From Nocardia gamkensis NBRC 108242 (lineage in GTDB: Bacteria > Actinomycetota > Actinomycetes > Mycobacteriales > Mycobacteriaceae): a stretch of 64,000 nucleotides of DNA. Position numbers and translations under genes: made by a program. Where the stretch lies: contig NZ_BDBM01000024.1 of the NCBI RefSeq assembly GCF_001612985.1, positions 1 to 64,000 of the forward strand, in the 5' to 3' direction. Below the pieces are notes generated by a model. The model saw only the letters and a program-made list of their open reading frames with translations, did not search any database and was not told the DNA's origin. Shown one piece after another: positions 8,303 to 16,138 of the stretch (positions within the stretch are counted from its first letter, which is position 1; each line of letters opens with the position of its first letter).

Positions 8303-11300
8303 TCAGGGTTGGTAGCGGCGGTGATCGGTGGCGAAGTCGTCCGCGACGGTCGCGGCCAGCTCGACGTAGGCCCGCTTGGTCTGCTTGTGCAGCCGGTGCA
8401 GATCGATCTCCGCGCCCTCGGACATATGCGGGTCGAACGGGATGATGTGCACCGCGCGGCACCGGGACAGGAAGTACTCCCGTAGCTGCTGGATACCGAC
8501 ATTCGGCGATCCGGCCCGCGGGGAGTTGATCACCACCACCGCGTTGCGCACCAAGTGGTCGTGGCCGTGCAGCGACAACCAGTCCAATGTCGCTGCGGCG
8601 CTGCGCGCTCCGTCGATGGCCGGCGAGGAGATGAGCACCAGCGAGTGCGCCAGGTCCAATACGCCTGCCATGGCCGAATGCATGAGTCCGGTACCGCAGT
8701 CGGTGAGGATGATGTTGTAGAACCGCTGCAGGATCCGGGCCACCGCACGGTACTCGTCCTCGCTGAACGCCTCCGACGCGGCCGGATCGCGTTCGCTGGC
8801 CAGCACTTCCAGTCGGCTCGTCGCCTGCGAGGTATGCCTGCGCACGTCCGAATAGCGCTGGATGGACGAATCGAGGAGCAGGTCGCGCACGGTGGACCTG
8901 GTTTGCAGCGGCACCCGCTGCGACAGGGTGCCGAAGTCGGGATTGGCGTCCACCGCGATCACGCGGTCGCCCCGGATGGAGGCGAAGATGGAGCCGATAC
9001 CCATTGTGGTGGTGGTCTTTCCGACACCACCCTTGAGCGAGAGCACCGCGATCCGGTAGTCGCCGCGGACGGGCTGCCTGATCCGCGCGACCAGTTCCTG
9101 GAGTCTGCGCTCCTCGGCGGACATGCCGGGGTTGATCGAGCCGCCGGACACGTGGTGCACCGCCTTGCGCCACCCCGATCCCGGCGCCTTCTTGGCCCGG
9201 CGCAGCGGCACGTTGTCGAGCGAGGGCTGCTGGAACGGCGCGCCCGGCGGCTGCGCGTGCGGCTGCGGGTAGCCCGGCGGCGTGCCCCACTGTCCGGGCT
9301 GCGGTACCGGTTGCCCAGCGGCCTGATGTTCGGGGTGATACTGCGGAGGCGCGGAATGCGGGCCTACCGGACCGGATTCGGGTGCAGGGGCCGGTGCGGC
9401 GGCATTGCCCCACTGGGCGGCGGGGGTCTGAGGTGGGAGACCCGGTACCTGACCACTCGCGAATGGCGTTGGCGGACCGGCGTATACGCCGCTCGCCGCG
9501 TGCGGGCCGCCTGCGTGGTAGGCCGTGTCCTGCTGCTGCGGAACCGGCTGCTGGTCGACGTTCGGTGCTTGTTCGACCGGTGCCTGCGCAGCCGTTGGGT
9601 CGTTGGACTCGGCGGACAGCCGGTGCCGCCCGCCACCGGCGACGGGTCGCATCGACGCCGGACCGGTTTCCGTCGCACTGGTCCAGCCCGGCGCGGAGGC
9701 GCCCGGCTCCCCTTGCGCACGAGTCGTGTGCACCCAGTCGGCCGGAGCCGGCTGCGCGTCGGTACCCGGCGCAGGGGCGGAGACAGGCGCGGCGCCGATC
9801 GCGGCGGCGCTCAGGGGTGCGGGCGAAACGGGGACCGCCCCGCCCTGTCCGGCGTGCGGGACGGTCGCGGAGGGAGCGAGGAACGGTTCCGTAGCACCGT
9901 TATCCGCGGATCCTTGATGCGATGCCGGTGAGGAATAGGCAGGCAGATGGGGTTCGTGCGTCGCGCTGTCGGTCTGTGCGGCAGTCTCGTTCGGTGCGGG
10001 CGGGAGACCGGGCCGACTCGGACGACCGGTCTGCTCCGATGCGGTGTGACCGAGCCAGGGTGGCGGGCCGTCCGTACCGCGCGTCGGCCGGTGCTCGTCG
10101 TGCGCCGGAGCCGTCGCGGGCGTGCCGGACCCGCCGCTGTGCGGCCGCTCGTGCGGCGCGGGCGGATCGGGCAGTGGTGGAAGACGGCGGGGTGTGTCCG
10201 GGGCGGATGCCTCGGTCTGCGCGGGCTGCGGCGCGGCGAGCCAGGGCGGCGGCCCGTCCGGCGTCACCGCGGTGGGCTCGGCTTGGGCGGCTTGTGGTGG
10301 CGGCGCCGGACGATCAGCCGGGAGCGCCTGGTGGGCATCGATCGGTGGCGTGGTGTCGCTCGCGCCCGGTGTGGGACCACCCGCCGATGTCGTCGGGTGC
10401 TCAACCGGCGGCGCGCTCGAGTTCGGTAAAGCAGCGGAGCTATCGCCGCCCGCCTGCTCGGCCGTGCTGTCGCCGGTGGGTGGCGGCGTCGGGTCGCCGA
10501 TAGGTGGCGGCGGCGTGGGTTGCGCGCTTGTCGGTGTCGGTGGGTGTCCGTGCTGCCATGTCGCGGGGTTCGGGGCGGACGGGGGCGCGGCGGGGTATTC
10601 GCCGTGCGGCGGCGTGGGTTGCGCGCTTGTCGGTGTCGGCGAGTATCCGCTCTGCCATGTCGCGGGGTCCGGGGCGAACGGGTATCCGCCCTGGGGCGGC
10701 GGAGCGGATGGGTTGCCGCCGGTCGGAGAGGTCGGCTGGTTGCCGGTCGGCGGTATCTCCCGGGGCTCGCTACCCGGGTGCGCGGGCTCGGCCGGGGCCA
10801 CCGGTGCGGCGGCCTGGCCTGGCGGCGGCGAGGTGGGCCACTGGCTCGGCCGCACCGCCGCCAGCGCGGCGTCGAGCCGAGGGTTGCCGGTGGAGGGCCA
10901 TCCGCCGTTCTGCGGTCCGAGCGGAGGTCGGCCGCCACCGGTGACCTGGGCGCTCTCGCCGCGCGAGGGCGAGACGGGCTCGTCGTTCGGTGTCCGGCCG
11001 GGCTGCTCGTCGGCCGATTGCCGCGGCAGTGGCGGGAGATCCGGCCGTTCGGACTGCCGGTGCGTCTGCTGGTCGTTCGACCCGGCCGGGTTCGCGGCCC
11101 TGCTGCCCAGCGGCTGGAAACCGGGGGAGGGCTGTGAGGGGTTACGGGTGGGCAGGCTGTGCTGCGGCGTGTTGTCGCGCTGGTGGGGCTGGGGCGGCGC
11201 CTGCCACGAGTTGTCCTGCGCCGGGGGTGTGCGGTCGTAGCCGGGGTGCTGCCAGGACTCGGGCGGGAGCTGAGCAGGCACGGGCTCGTCCGGGACCGGC

Positions 11301-11581
11301 GCGGGTGCGCGGCTCGCCTCGCTCTGCCGCTGTTCCTCGTCGGCGGCCCCCTCGTGCTTGTCGCGGCGCCAGCCCTTGCGGCGCTTCTCCGGGCGCGCGG
11401 CGTCCGGGCGGTCCGCCTCTGGCGCGCGGTTCTTGAAACGTCCGCGCCTGCGGCCAGGGGTTTCCTCGATGAGATCTTCGTGCGGAAGGTTCTGTACGGG
11501 CGCTTCGTAGCCGCTCTGGCCGACCTCGCTCTCCGACAGCCAGGGCGGCAGCATGGGCAGGCCGTCGTTGCTACGGCTCAC
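8303..11581 (-). CDS. espI: EspI-like MinD/ParA ATPase with long Pro-rich N-terminus
   Basis: 1092 residues. Roughly residues 1-790 are low complexity: basic near 40-80 and then rich in Pro, Ala, Gln and Gly. The C-terminal ~270 residues are a MinD/ParA-type P-loop domain with deviant Walker A KGGVGKTT (850-857), a switch-like VDANPDFG and an Asp-containing LTDCGTG. This layout matches mycobacterial EspI (Rv3876), an ATPase tied to ESX-1 that restrains secretion when ATP is low; that role is not shown here. Most of the length beyond EspI is the disordered region, which has an internal 33-residue duplication. The start is a GTG at 11581; an ATG nine codons in (MLPPW) is possible. It stands alone, about 2 kb from the first T7SS operon. 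Confidence 0.8.
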   Translation of the reverse strand: MSRSNDGLPMLPPWLSESEVGQSGYEAPVQNLPHEDLIEETPGRRRGRFKNRAPEADRPDAARPEKRRKGWRRDKHEGAADEEQRQSEASRAPAPVPDEPVPAQLPPESWQHPGYDRTPPAQDNSWQAPPQPHQRDNTPQHSLPTRNPSQPSPGFQPLGSRAANPAGSNDQQTHRQSERPDLPPLPRQSADEQPGRTPNDEPVSPSRGESAQVTGGGRPPLGPQNGGWPSTGNPRLDAALAAVRPSQWPTSPPPGQAAAPVAPAEPAHPGSEPREIPPTGNQPTSPTGGNPSAPPPQGGYPFAPDPATWQSGYSPTPTSAQPTPPHGEYPAAPPSAPNPATWQHGHPPTPTSAQPTPPPPIGDPTPPPTGDSTAEQAGGDSSAALPNSSAPPVEHPTTSAGGPTPGASDTTPPIDAHQALPADRPAPPPQAAQAEPTAVTPDGPPPWLAAPQPAQTEASAPDTPRRLPPLPDPPAPHERPHSGGSGTPATAPAHDEHRPTRGTDGPPPWLGHTASEQTGRPSRPGLPPAPNETAAQTDSATHEPHLPAYSSPASHQGSADNGATEPFLAPSATVPHAGQGGAVPVSPAPLSAAAIGAAPVSAPAPGTDAQPAPADWVHTTRAQGEPGASAPGWTSATETGPASMRPVAGGGRHRLSAESNDPTAAQAPVEQAPNVDQQPVPQQQDTAYHAGGPHAASGVYAGPPTPFASGQVPGLPPQTPAAQWGNAAAPAPAPESGPVGPHSAPPQYHPEHQAAGQPVPQPGQWGTPPGYPQPHAQPPGAPFQQPSLDNVPLRRAKKAPGSGWRKAVHHVSGGSINPGMSAEERRLQELVARIRQPVRGDYRIAVLSLKGGVGKTTTTMGIGSIFASIRGDRVIAVDANPDFGTLSQRVPLQTRSTVRDLLLDSSIQRYSDVRRHTSQATSRLEVLASERDPAASEAFSEDEYRAVARILQRFYNIILTDCGTGLMHSAMAGVLDLAHSLVLISSPAIDGARSAAATLDWLSLHGHDHLVRNAVVVINSPRAGSPNVGIQQLREYFLSRCRAVHIIPFDPHMSEGAEIDLHRLHKQTKRAYVELAATVADDFATDHRRYQP
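10508..10679 (-). repeat. 99-bp tandem duplication inside the EspI-like Pro-rich region
   Basis: Two imperfect copies begin near 10508 and 10607, about 99 bases (33 codons) apart. Each encodes an ATWQ-type segment followed by a PTPTSAQPTPP block. The unit is a multiple of three, so the frame is kept. It may vary in copy number between strains. Confidence 0.6.
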
Positions 11582-11613
11582 GACTGCGCCTCGCTGACAC
11601 TCGGCGTGCCGAC

Positions 11614-11800
11614 GACTCGCTCGCTGCGTTCACTCACGACTTCCCTCGCTGCCGCTCGGCTCGGTCGTGGCCAGGGGCGCTCTGCCGGTGACTCGCTCGC
11701 TACGCTTACTCACGGCCTCGCCTCCCTGCCGCTCGCTTCGACCCTGACCGAGGGCGCCTCCGCCGGTGGCTCGCTCGCTGCGCCGGCTCACGCATCCCCC
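11614..11800. repeat. Degenerate ~77-bp tandem repeat, about 2.4 copies
   Basis: The core (G)RCTCGCTCGCTRCG recurs at 11614, 11690 and 11768, spaced 76 and 78 bases. The stretches between share CTCACG, then a CTGCCGCTCG block, then GGGCGC followed by GCCGGTG. All three units lie outside genes just upstream of the EspI-like gene. No reading frame looks protein-like. It resembles an extragenic repeat family rather than an operator. Confidence 0.65.
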
Positions 11801-11942
11801 TCGATCTGCTCGACCCAAATACCTGGACAGCGGCCAGTTTACGCGACAACCCGCCCCCGTCGCGGCACAGCGTCCGAGGCCCGCCATGAGTGGGAAGACG
11901 GCTGCGAAACCCCAGGCGACACGGGTATACAGGGAGGCATTT

Positions 11943-11971
11943 TTGCCCGATCCGGAACGGATCGGTAAGCT
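11943..11971 (+). promoter_or_regulatory. Candidate infA operon promoter
   Basis: TTGCCC (11943-11948), a 17-bp spacer and TAAGCT (11966-11971). The spacer contains a GATCC/GGATC dyad. The predicted start near 11978 leaves a leader of about 115 nt before infA. Confidence 0.4.
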
Positions 11972-12092
11972 GGAGCGGCGGTGCACCTACGCGCCGCCTG
12001 TTTGTGTGCGAGCGGTCCGCTCCGGCGGTCGATCCATCCGAGCAGACTCAGGCAAACAAACCAGGTTGAGCGTAACCGGGATCGCGGAGGAC

Positions 12093-12314
12093 ATGGCGAA
12101 GAAAGACGGGGCCATCGAGGTCGAGGGTCGAGTTGTCGAACCGCTGCCCAATGCGATGTTCCGGATCGAGCTCGAGAACGGGCACAAGGTTCTCGCGCAC
12201 ATCAGCGGGAAGATGCGGCAGCACTACATTCGCATCCTGCCCGAGGACCGCGTTGTCGTCGAGCTCTCGCCCTACGACCTGTCGCGCGGCCGGATCGTAT
12301 ACCGCTACAAGTGA
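12093..12314 (+). CDS. infA: Translation initiation factor IF-1
   Basis: 73 residues, the normal length, starting MAKKDG after a GGAGG box. The single OB-fold (S1-like) has the conserved [12 protein letters not shown] and RGRIVYRYK ends. IF-1 sits in the ribosomal A site during initiation and supports IF-2 and IF-3. It heads the run infA-rpmJ-rpsM-rpsK-rpsD-rpoA-rplQ. Longer in-frame extensions upstream lack a ribosome binding site and were discarded. Confidence 0.98.
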
Positions 12315-12371
12315 TCGCGCCCGGCGCGATCGGGTCGATACGAACCCGGCAGTCCCGGCGTGAGCCGGGGC

Positions 12372-12444
12372 CGAGTCGAAAGACTCGCTACAGAACTTCC
12401 CCAGTCGCCGACTGGGGAAAAACTGTGTTCACACCCCTGTGAAC
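12372..12444 (+). other. Three consecutive hairpins in the infA-rpmJ spacer
   Basis: Three perfect stem-loops lie in 73 bases: CGAGTC-gaaa-GACTCG (12372-12387), TTCCCCAGTC-gcc-GACTGGGGAA (12397-12419) and GTTCACA-cccc-TGTGAAC (12427-12444). The last ends 19 bases before the rpmJ GTG. They could act as a partial terminator, a processing site or a ribosomal-protein target. The structure is seen directly; the role is open. Confidence 0.6.
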
Positions 12445-12463
12445 CACAACAGATTGGACGGAC

Positions 12464-12577
12464 GTGAAGGTTCAGCCGAGCGTCAAGAAGATCTGCGAGA
12501 AGTGCAAGGTGATCCGCCGTCACGGCCGGGTCATGGTGATCTGCGACAACCTGCGCCACAAGCAGCGCCAGGGCTGA
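12464..12577 (+). CDS. rpmJ: 50S ribosomal protein L36
   Basis: 37 residues from a GTG, with the standard MKVQPSVKKIC start. It is the zinc-binding (C+) form: Cys11, Cys14, Cys27 and His32 make the ribbon. Many actinobacteria also carry a zinc-free copy elsewhere under Zur control; only this form is in the window. A weak GGACGG lies just upstream. It is followed by 247 bases without a gene before rpsM. Confidence 0.97.
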   Translation: MKVQPSVKKICEKCKVIRRHGRVMVICDNLRHKQRQG

Positions 12578-12824
12578 GCGGAGGCGAGGGAGACCTCGTC
12601 CCACCGCCCGAGGCTTGCCGAAGGCGCCGCTCGACGCGACACCAGCCAAGCACCGAACCGCAGTTCGGATTGGCAAGAAGAACTCCCAGCACCAGCCGCA
12701 CGCTGCGGATATCAGGGTTCGCCCTGGGCGTGTGCGCCTACCACCGGTTCGGAGGCCGGTGCCCCACACAAGACGAGGGGACGGACAGGGAGCAGACCTC
12801 CGCAACGATTAAGGAAGCTGCCAG

Positions 12825-13196
12825 ATGGCACGTCTCATGGGCGTCGACCTCCCGCGCGAGAAGCGCATGGAGATCGCACTGACCTACATTTTCGGCATTG
12901 GCCGTACCCGCTCCAAGGAGATCCTCGACGCCACCGGCGTCAGCCCGGACCTGCGTTCGAAGGATCTCAGCGACGACGATCTGACGAAGCTGCGTGACTA
13001 CATCGAGGCTTCGGAGTTCAAGGTCGAGGGTGACCTGCGCCGTGAGGTGCAGGCCGATATTCGCCGCAAGATCGAGATCGGCTGCTACCAGGGCCTGCGC
13101 CACCGTCGTGGCCTGCCCGTGCGTGGCCAGCGCACCAAGACCAACGCGCGCACCCGCAAGGGCCCGAAGCGCACCGTCGCCGGCAAGAAGAAGTAG
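12825..13196 (+). CDS. rpsM: 30S ribosomal protein S13
   Basis: 123 residues with the S13 signature: the MARLMGVDLPREKR start, an HhH-like GIGRTRSKEIL helix, and the basic tail with RGLPVRGQRTKTNARTRKG. It binds 16S rRNA in the head of the small subunit and contacts the P-site tRNA. An AAGGAAG box precedes the ATG. It is 9 bases upstream of rpsK in the alpha operon. Confidence 0.98.
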   Translation: MARLMGVDLPREKRMEIALTYIFGIGRTRSKEILDATGVSPDLRSKDLSDDDLTKLRDYIEASEFKVEGDLRREVQADIRRKIEIGCYQGLRHRRGLPVRGQRTKTNARTRKGPKRTVAGKKK

Positions 13197-13205
13197 GGAT
13201 AACCG

Positions 13206-13619
13206 ATGCCTCCGAAGTCCAGGGCCTCCGGCCCCAAGAAGACCCAGAAGTCGCGTCGCCGGGAAAAGAAGAACGTCCCGCACGGCCACGCGCACATCAA
13301 GAGCACGTTCAACAACACGATCGTGTCGATCACCGACCCGAGTGGCAACGTCATCTCCTGGGCGTCGTCCGGGCATGTCGGCTTCAAGGGTTCGCGCAAG
13401 TCGACCCCGTTCGCCGCGCAGCTCGCCGCCGAGAACGCCGCCCGCAAGGCGCAGGAGAACGGCGTCAAGAAGGTCGACGTGTTCGTGAAGGGCCCCGGTT
13501 CGGGCCGCGAGACCGCGATCCGCTCGCTGCAGGCCGCAGGCCTCGAGGTGGGCACGATCTCCGATGTCACCCCGCAGCCGCACAACGGCTGCCGTCCGCC
13601 CAAGCGGCGTCGCGTCTAG
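13206..13619 (+). CDS. rpsK: 30S ribosomal protein S11
   Basis: 137 residues. The basic N-terminus (MPPKSRASGPKKTQK) is followed by the conserved core HAHIKSTFNNTIVSITD and SWASSGHVGFKGSRKSTPFA, ending with HNGCRPPKRRRV. It is part of the small-subunit platform and touches mRNA at the E site. It lies between rpsM and rpsD with short gaps. Confidence 0.98.
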   Translation: MPPKSRASGPKKTQKSRRREKKNVPHGHAHIKSTFNNTIVSITDPSGNVISWASSGHVGFKGSRKSTPFAAQLAAENAARKAQENGVKKVDVFVKGPGSGRETAIRSLQAAGLEVGTISDVTPQPHNGCRPPKRRRV

Positions 13620-13639
13620 CGGGAAAGGAATAGCGAACA

Positions 13640-14245
13640 ATGGCTCGTTACACAGGCCCTATCACCCGCAAGTCGCGTCGTCTGCGCGTCGACCTCGTCG
13701 GAGGCGACCAGGCGTTCGAGCGTCGCCCCTACCCGCCCGGCCAGCACGGCCGCGCGCGGATCAAGGAGAGCGAGTACCTGCTCCAGCTGCAGGAGAAGCA
13801 GAAGGCCCGCTTCTCCTACGGCGTCATGGAGAAGCAGTTCCGCCGGTACTACGAAGAGGCCAACCGCCTCAAGGGCAAGACCGGTGACAACCTGCTGCGT
13901 CTGCTCGAGACCCGGCTGGACAACGTCGTGTACCGCGCCGGTCTGGCGCGTACCCGCCGCCAGGCTCGCCAGCTGGTCTCGCACGGCCACTTCCTGGTGA
14001 ACAACAAGAAGGTCGACGTTCCCAGCTTCCAGGTCACCCAGTACGACATCATCGATGTCAAGGAGAAGTCGCTGGGCACCCTGCCGTTCCAGGTGGCGCG
14101 CGAGACCGTCGGCGACCGCCCGGTGCCGGGCTGGCTGCAGGTGATCCCGGGCCGGCTGCGGATTCTGGTCCACCAGTTGCCGGAGCGCGCCCAGATCGAT
14201 GTGCCGCTGCAGGAACAGCTGATCGTCGAGTACTACTCGAAGTAA
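13640..14245 (+). CDS. rpsD: 30S ribosomal protein S4
   Basis: 201 residues. The start MARYTGPITRKSRRL is typical of actinobacterial S4. An S4 RNA-binding domain follows at ~90-155 (LDNVVYRAGLARTRRQARQLVSHGHF). S4 nucleates 16S rRNA folding and in many bacteria represses its own operon. There is no Cys4 zinc finger, so this is the zinc-independent form. A strong hairpin follows before rpoA. Confidence 0.98.
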   Translation: MARYTGPITRKSRRLRVDLVGGDQAFERRPYPPGQHGRARIKESEYLLQLQEKQKARFSYGVMEKQFRRYYEEANRLKGKTGDNLLRLLETRLDNVVYRAGLARTRRQARQLVSHGHFLVNNKKVDVPSFQVTQYDIIDVKEKSLGTLPFQVARETVGDRPVPGWLQVIPGRLRILVHQLPERAQIDVPLQEQLIVEYYSK

Positions 14246-14262
14246 TCGGCACGTGCTGCTGG

Positions 14263-14294
14263 TGTGTGGTCGCCCGGACACGGGCGGCCACACA
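14263..14294 (+). terminator. Hairpin between rpsD and rpoA (attenuator or processing site)
   Basis: TGTGTGG-t-CGCCCG pairs with CGGGCG-g-CCACACA around a GACA loop, 13 bp with one T-G pair. It sits 17 bases after rpsD and ~55 bases before rpoA. It is likely a partial terminator or an mRNA-stability element that sets the ratio of rpoA to the ribosomal genes. Confidence 0.55.
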
Positions 14295-14349
14295 CAACCC
14301 CTGAGACGAGGCGTCAAATAGCGGGCGCCCAAAAAGGAGGATGATCCTA

Positions 14350-15408
14350 ATGCTGATTTCACAGCGTCCGACGCTGACCGAAGAGGTCGTCGCCGAGAAC
14401 CGCTCGAAGTTCACCATCGAGCCGCTCGAGCCGGGCTTCGGTTACACCCTCGGCAACTCGCTGCGCCGTACCCTGCTGTCCTCGATTCCGGGGGCGGCGG
14501 TCACGAGCATCCGCATCGACGGCGTCCTGCACGAGTTCACCACCGTCCCGGGCGTGAAGGAAGATGTCACCGACATCATCCTGAACCTCAAGGGCCTGGT
14601 CGTGTCCTCGGAGGAGGACGAGCCGGTCACGATGTACGTGCGCAAGCAGGGTCCGGGCACCGTCACCGCCGGTGACATCGTCCCGCCCAGCGGCGTCGTG
14701 GTGCACAACCCGGACATGCACATCGCGACCCTGAACGACAAGGGCAAGCTGGAGATCGAGCTCGTCGTCGAGCGCGGTCGCGGCTACGTCCCCGCCGTGC
14801 AGAACAAGGCCTCCGGTGCGGAAATCGGCCGGATCCCGGTGGATTCGATCTACTCGCCGGTGCTGAAGGTGACCTACAAGGTCGAGGCCACCCGCGTCGA
14901 GCAGCGCACCGACTTCGACCGGCTCATCCTGGACGTGGAGACCAAGAACTCCATCAGCGCGCGGGACGCGCTCGCCTCGGCGGGCAAGACCCTGGTCGAG
15001 CTCTTCGGCCTGGCCCGTGAGCTGAACGTCGAAGCCGAGGGCATCGAGATCGGCCCCTCGCCGGCCGAGGCGGATCACATCGCCTCGTTCGGCCTGCCGA
15101 TCGAGGACCTGGACCTCACCGTCCGGTCTTACAACTGCCTCAAGCGCGAGGGTGTGCACACCGTGGGCGAGCTGGTCGCCCGCACCGAGTCGGATCTGCT
15201 GGACATTCGCAACTTCGGCCAGAAGTCCATCGACGAGGTCAAGGTCAAGCTGCACGCGCTCGGCCTCTCGCTCAAGGACAGCCCGGCGTCGTTCGATCCG
15301 TCCAGCGTGGTCGGCTACGACGCGAGCACCGGCACGTGGAGCGACAGCGGCACGTTCAGTGACACCGATGGCGGCGAGCAGGACTACGCCGAGACCGAAC
15401 AGCTCTAG
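14350..15408 (+). CDS. rpoA: RNA polymerase alpha subunit
   Basis: 352 residues from the ATG at 14350, nine bases after GGAGG. An ATG at 14341 abuts the Shine-Dalgarno box and was rejected. The N-terminal dimerisation domain has NSLRRTLLSSIPG and the beta/beta' assembly region. The C-terminal domain (about 250-315) with LDLTVRSYNCLKREGVHT and the RNFGQKSIDEVK HhH contacts UP elements and activators. An acidic 35-residue tail is normal for actinobacteria. Confidence 0.98.
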   Translation: MLISQRPTLTEEVVAENRSKFTIEPLEPGFGYTLGNSLRRTLLSSIPGAAVTSIRIDGVLHEFTTVPGVKEDVTDIILNLKGLVVSSEEDEPVTMYVRKQGPGTVTAGDIVPPSGVVVHNPDMHIATLNDKGKLEIELVVERGRGYVPAVQNKASGAEIGRIPVDSIYSPVLKVTYKVEATRVEQRTDFDRLILDVETKNSISARDALASAGKTLVELFGLARELNVEAEGIEIGPSPAEADHIASFGLPIEDLDLTVRSYNCLKREGVHTVGELVARTESDLLDIRNFGQKSIDEVKVKLHALGLSLKDSPASFDPSSVVGYDASTGTWSDSGTFSDTDGGEQDYAETEQL

Positions 15409-15536
15409 GCCCCCGGGGTAGGCGCCCCGGCCCGGCCTCGTACCCGTGGCGTGAGCGACGCGCCCGGAAGCGGTAGCAGAGCGTAACCACGCATGGCGCC
15501 GGGAGCGCCGCAAAAGACACACAGGAGAACACCACA

Positions 15537-16058
15537 ATGCCCAAGCCCAAGAAGGGTGCCCGCTTCGGCGGGTCGGCGTCGCACCAGAAGGCGATCTTCG
15601 CCAATCTGGCGACGGCGCTCTTCGAGCACGGCCGGATCACCACCACCGAGGCCAAGGCCAAGGCCGTGCGCCCCTACGCGGAGAAGCTGATCACCAAGGC
15701 GAAGGGCGGCACTCTGGCCGACCGTCGCGAGGTGCTGAAGGTCATCCGCAACAAGAACGTCGTACACGAACTCTTCGCCGAGATCGGTCCGTCGTTCGAG
15801 GGACGCGAGGGTGGTTACACCCGCATCACCAAGACGCTGCCGCGTAAGGGTGACAACGCGCCGATGGCGATCATCGAGCTGGTCCGGGAGAAGACCGTGA
15901 CCAACGAGGCCGATCGCGCCCGTCGCGTCGCCGCGTCGAAGAAGGCGGAGGAGGCTCCGGCCGCCGAGGTCGTCGAGGAGGAGGCCGAGGAGGCCACCGC
16001 CGAGACCGCCGAGGCTCCGGCTGCCGAGGAGGCCGCCGAGGACAAGAAGGACGCCTGA
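15537..16058 (+). CDS. rplQ: 50S ribosomal protein L17
   Basis: 173 residues. The conserved L17 core (GARFGGSASHQKAIFANLA, then GRITTTEAKAKAVRPYAEK, then GGYTRITK and APMAIIELV) fills the first ~120 residues. The last ~50 are a Glu/Ala-rich tail with KKAEEAPAAEVVEEEAEEA-like repeats, which is common in Mycobacteriales. It lies at the polypeptide exit side of the large subunit. A hairpin follows before truA. Confidence 0.98.
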   Translation: MPKPKKGARFGGSASHQKAIFANLATALFEHGRITTTEAKAKAVRPYAEKLITKAKGGTLADRREVLKVIRNKNVVHELFAEIGPSFEGREGGYTRITKTLPRKGDNAPMAIIELVREKTVTNEADRARRVAASKKAEEAPAAEVVEEEAEEATAETAEAPAAEEAAEDKKDA

Positions 16059-16082
16059 CGCCTAGCGTTCGGAGTCCGCGCA

Positions 16083-16116
16083 CGAGCCCGCCACCCGCAC
16101 TGGGTCGGCGGGCTCG
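16083..16116 (+). terminator. Hairpin after rplQ
   Basis: CGAGCCCGCC pairs with GGCGGGCTCG. The loop itself can add an inner ACCC/GGGT stem. It lies 24 bases past rplQ and is followed by a short T-rich stretch (TTCGTTTCG). truA starts 22 bases later, so truA is either read through or has its own start. Confidence 0.65.
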
Positions 16117-16138
16117 TTCGTTTCGACCGGAGGATCAT

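Larger units (their letters stand above)
11582..12092. other. 511-bp divergent intergenic region, espI-like / infA
   Basis: No convincing gene lies here. The left part (11614-11800) holds a degenerate ~77-bp tandem repeat. The right part carries a plausible infA promoter (11943-11971) and a ~120-nt untranslated leader. Any espI promoter must fire leftwards through or beside the repeat; no clear -10 was found for it. Confidence 0.6.

Noticed and set aside
10122..11240. Long open frames on the plus strand opposite the EspI-like gene, with Gly/Cys-rich translation
   Set aside because: They are antisense shadows of a Pro/Ala-rich coding region in high-GC DNA; composition and lack of ribosome sites argue against them.
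12578..12824. Gene in the rpmJ-rpsM spacer
   Set aside because: A 65-codon frame exists but has no ribosome site and the spacer is non-coding in related operons.
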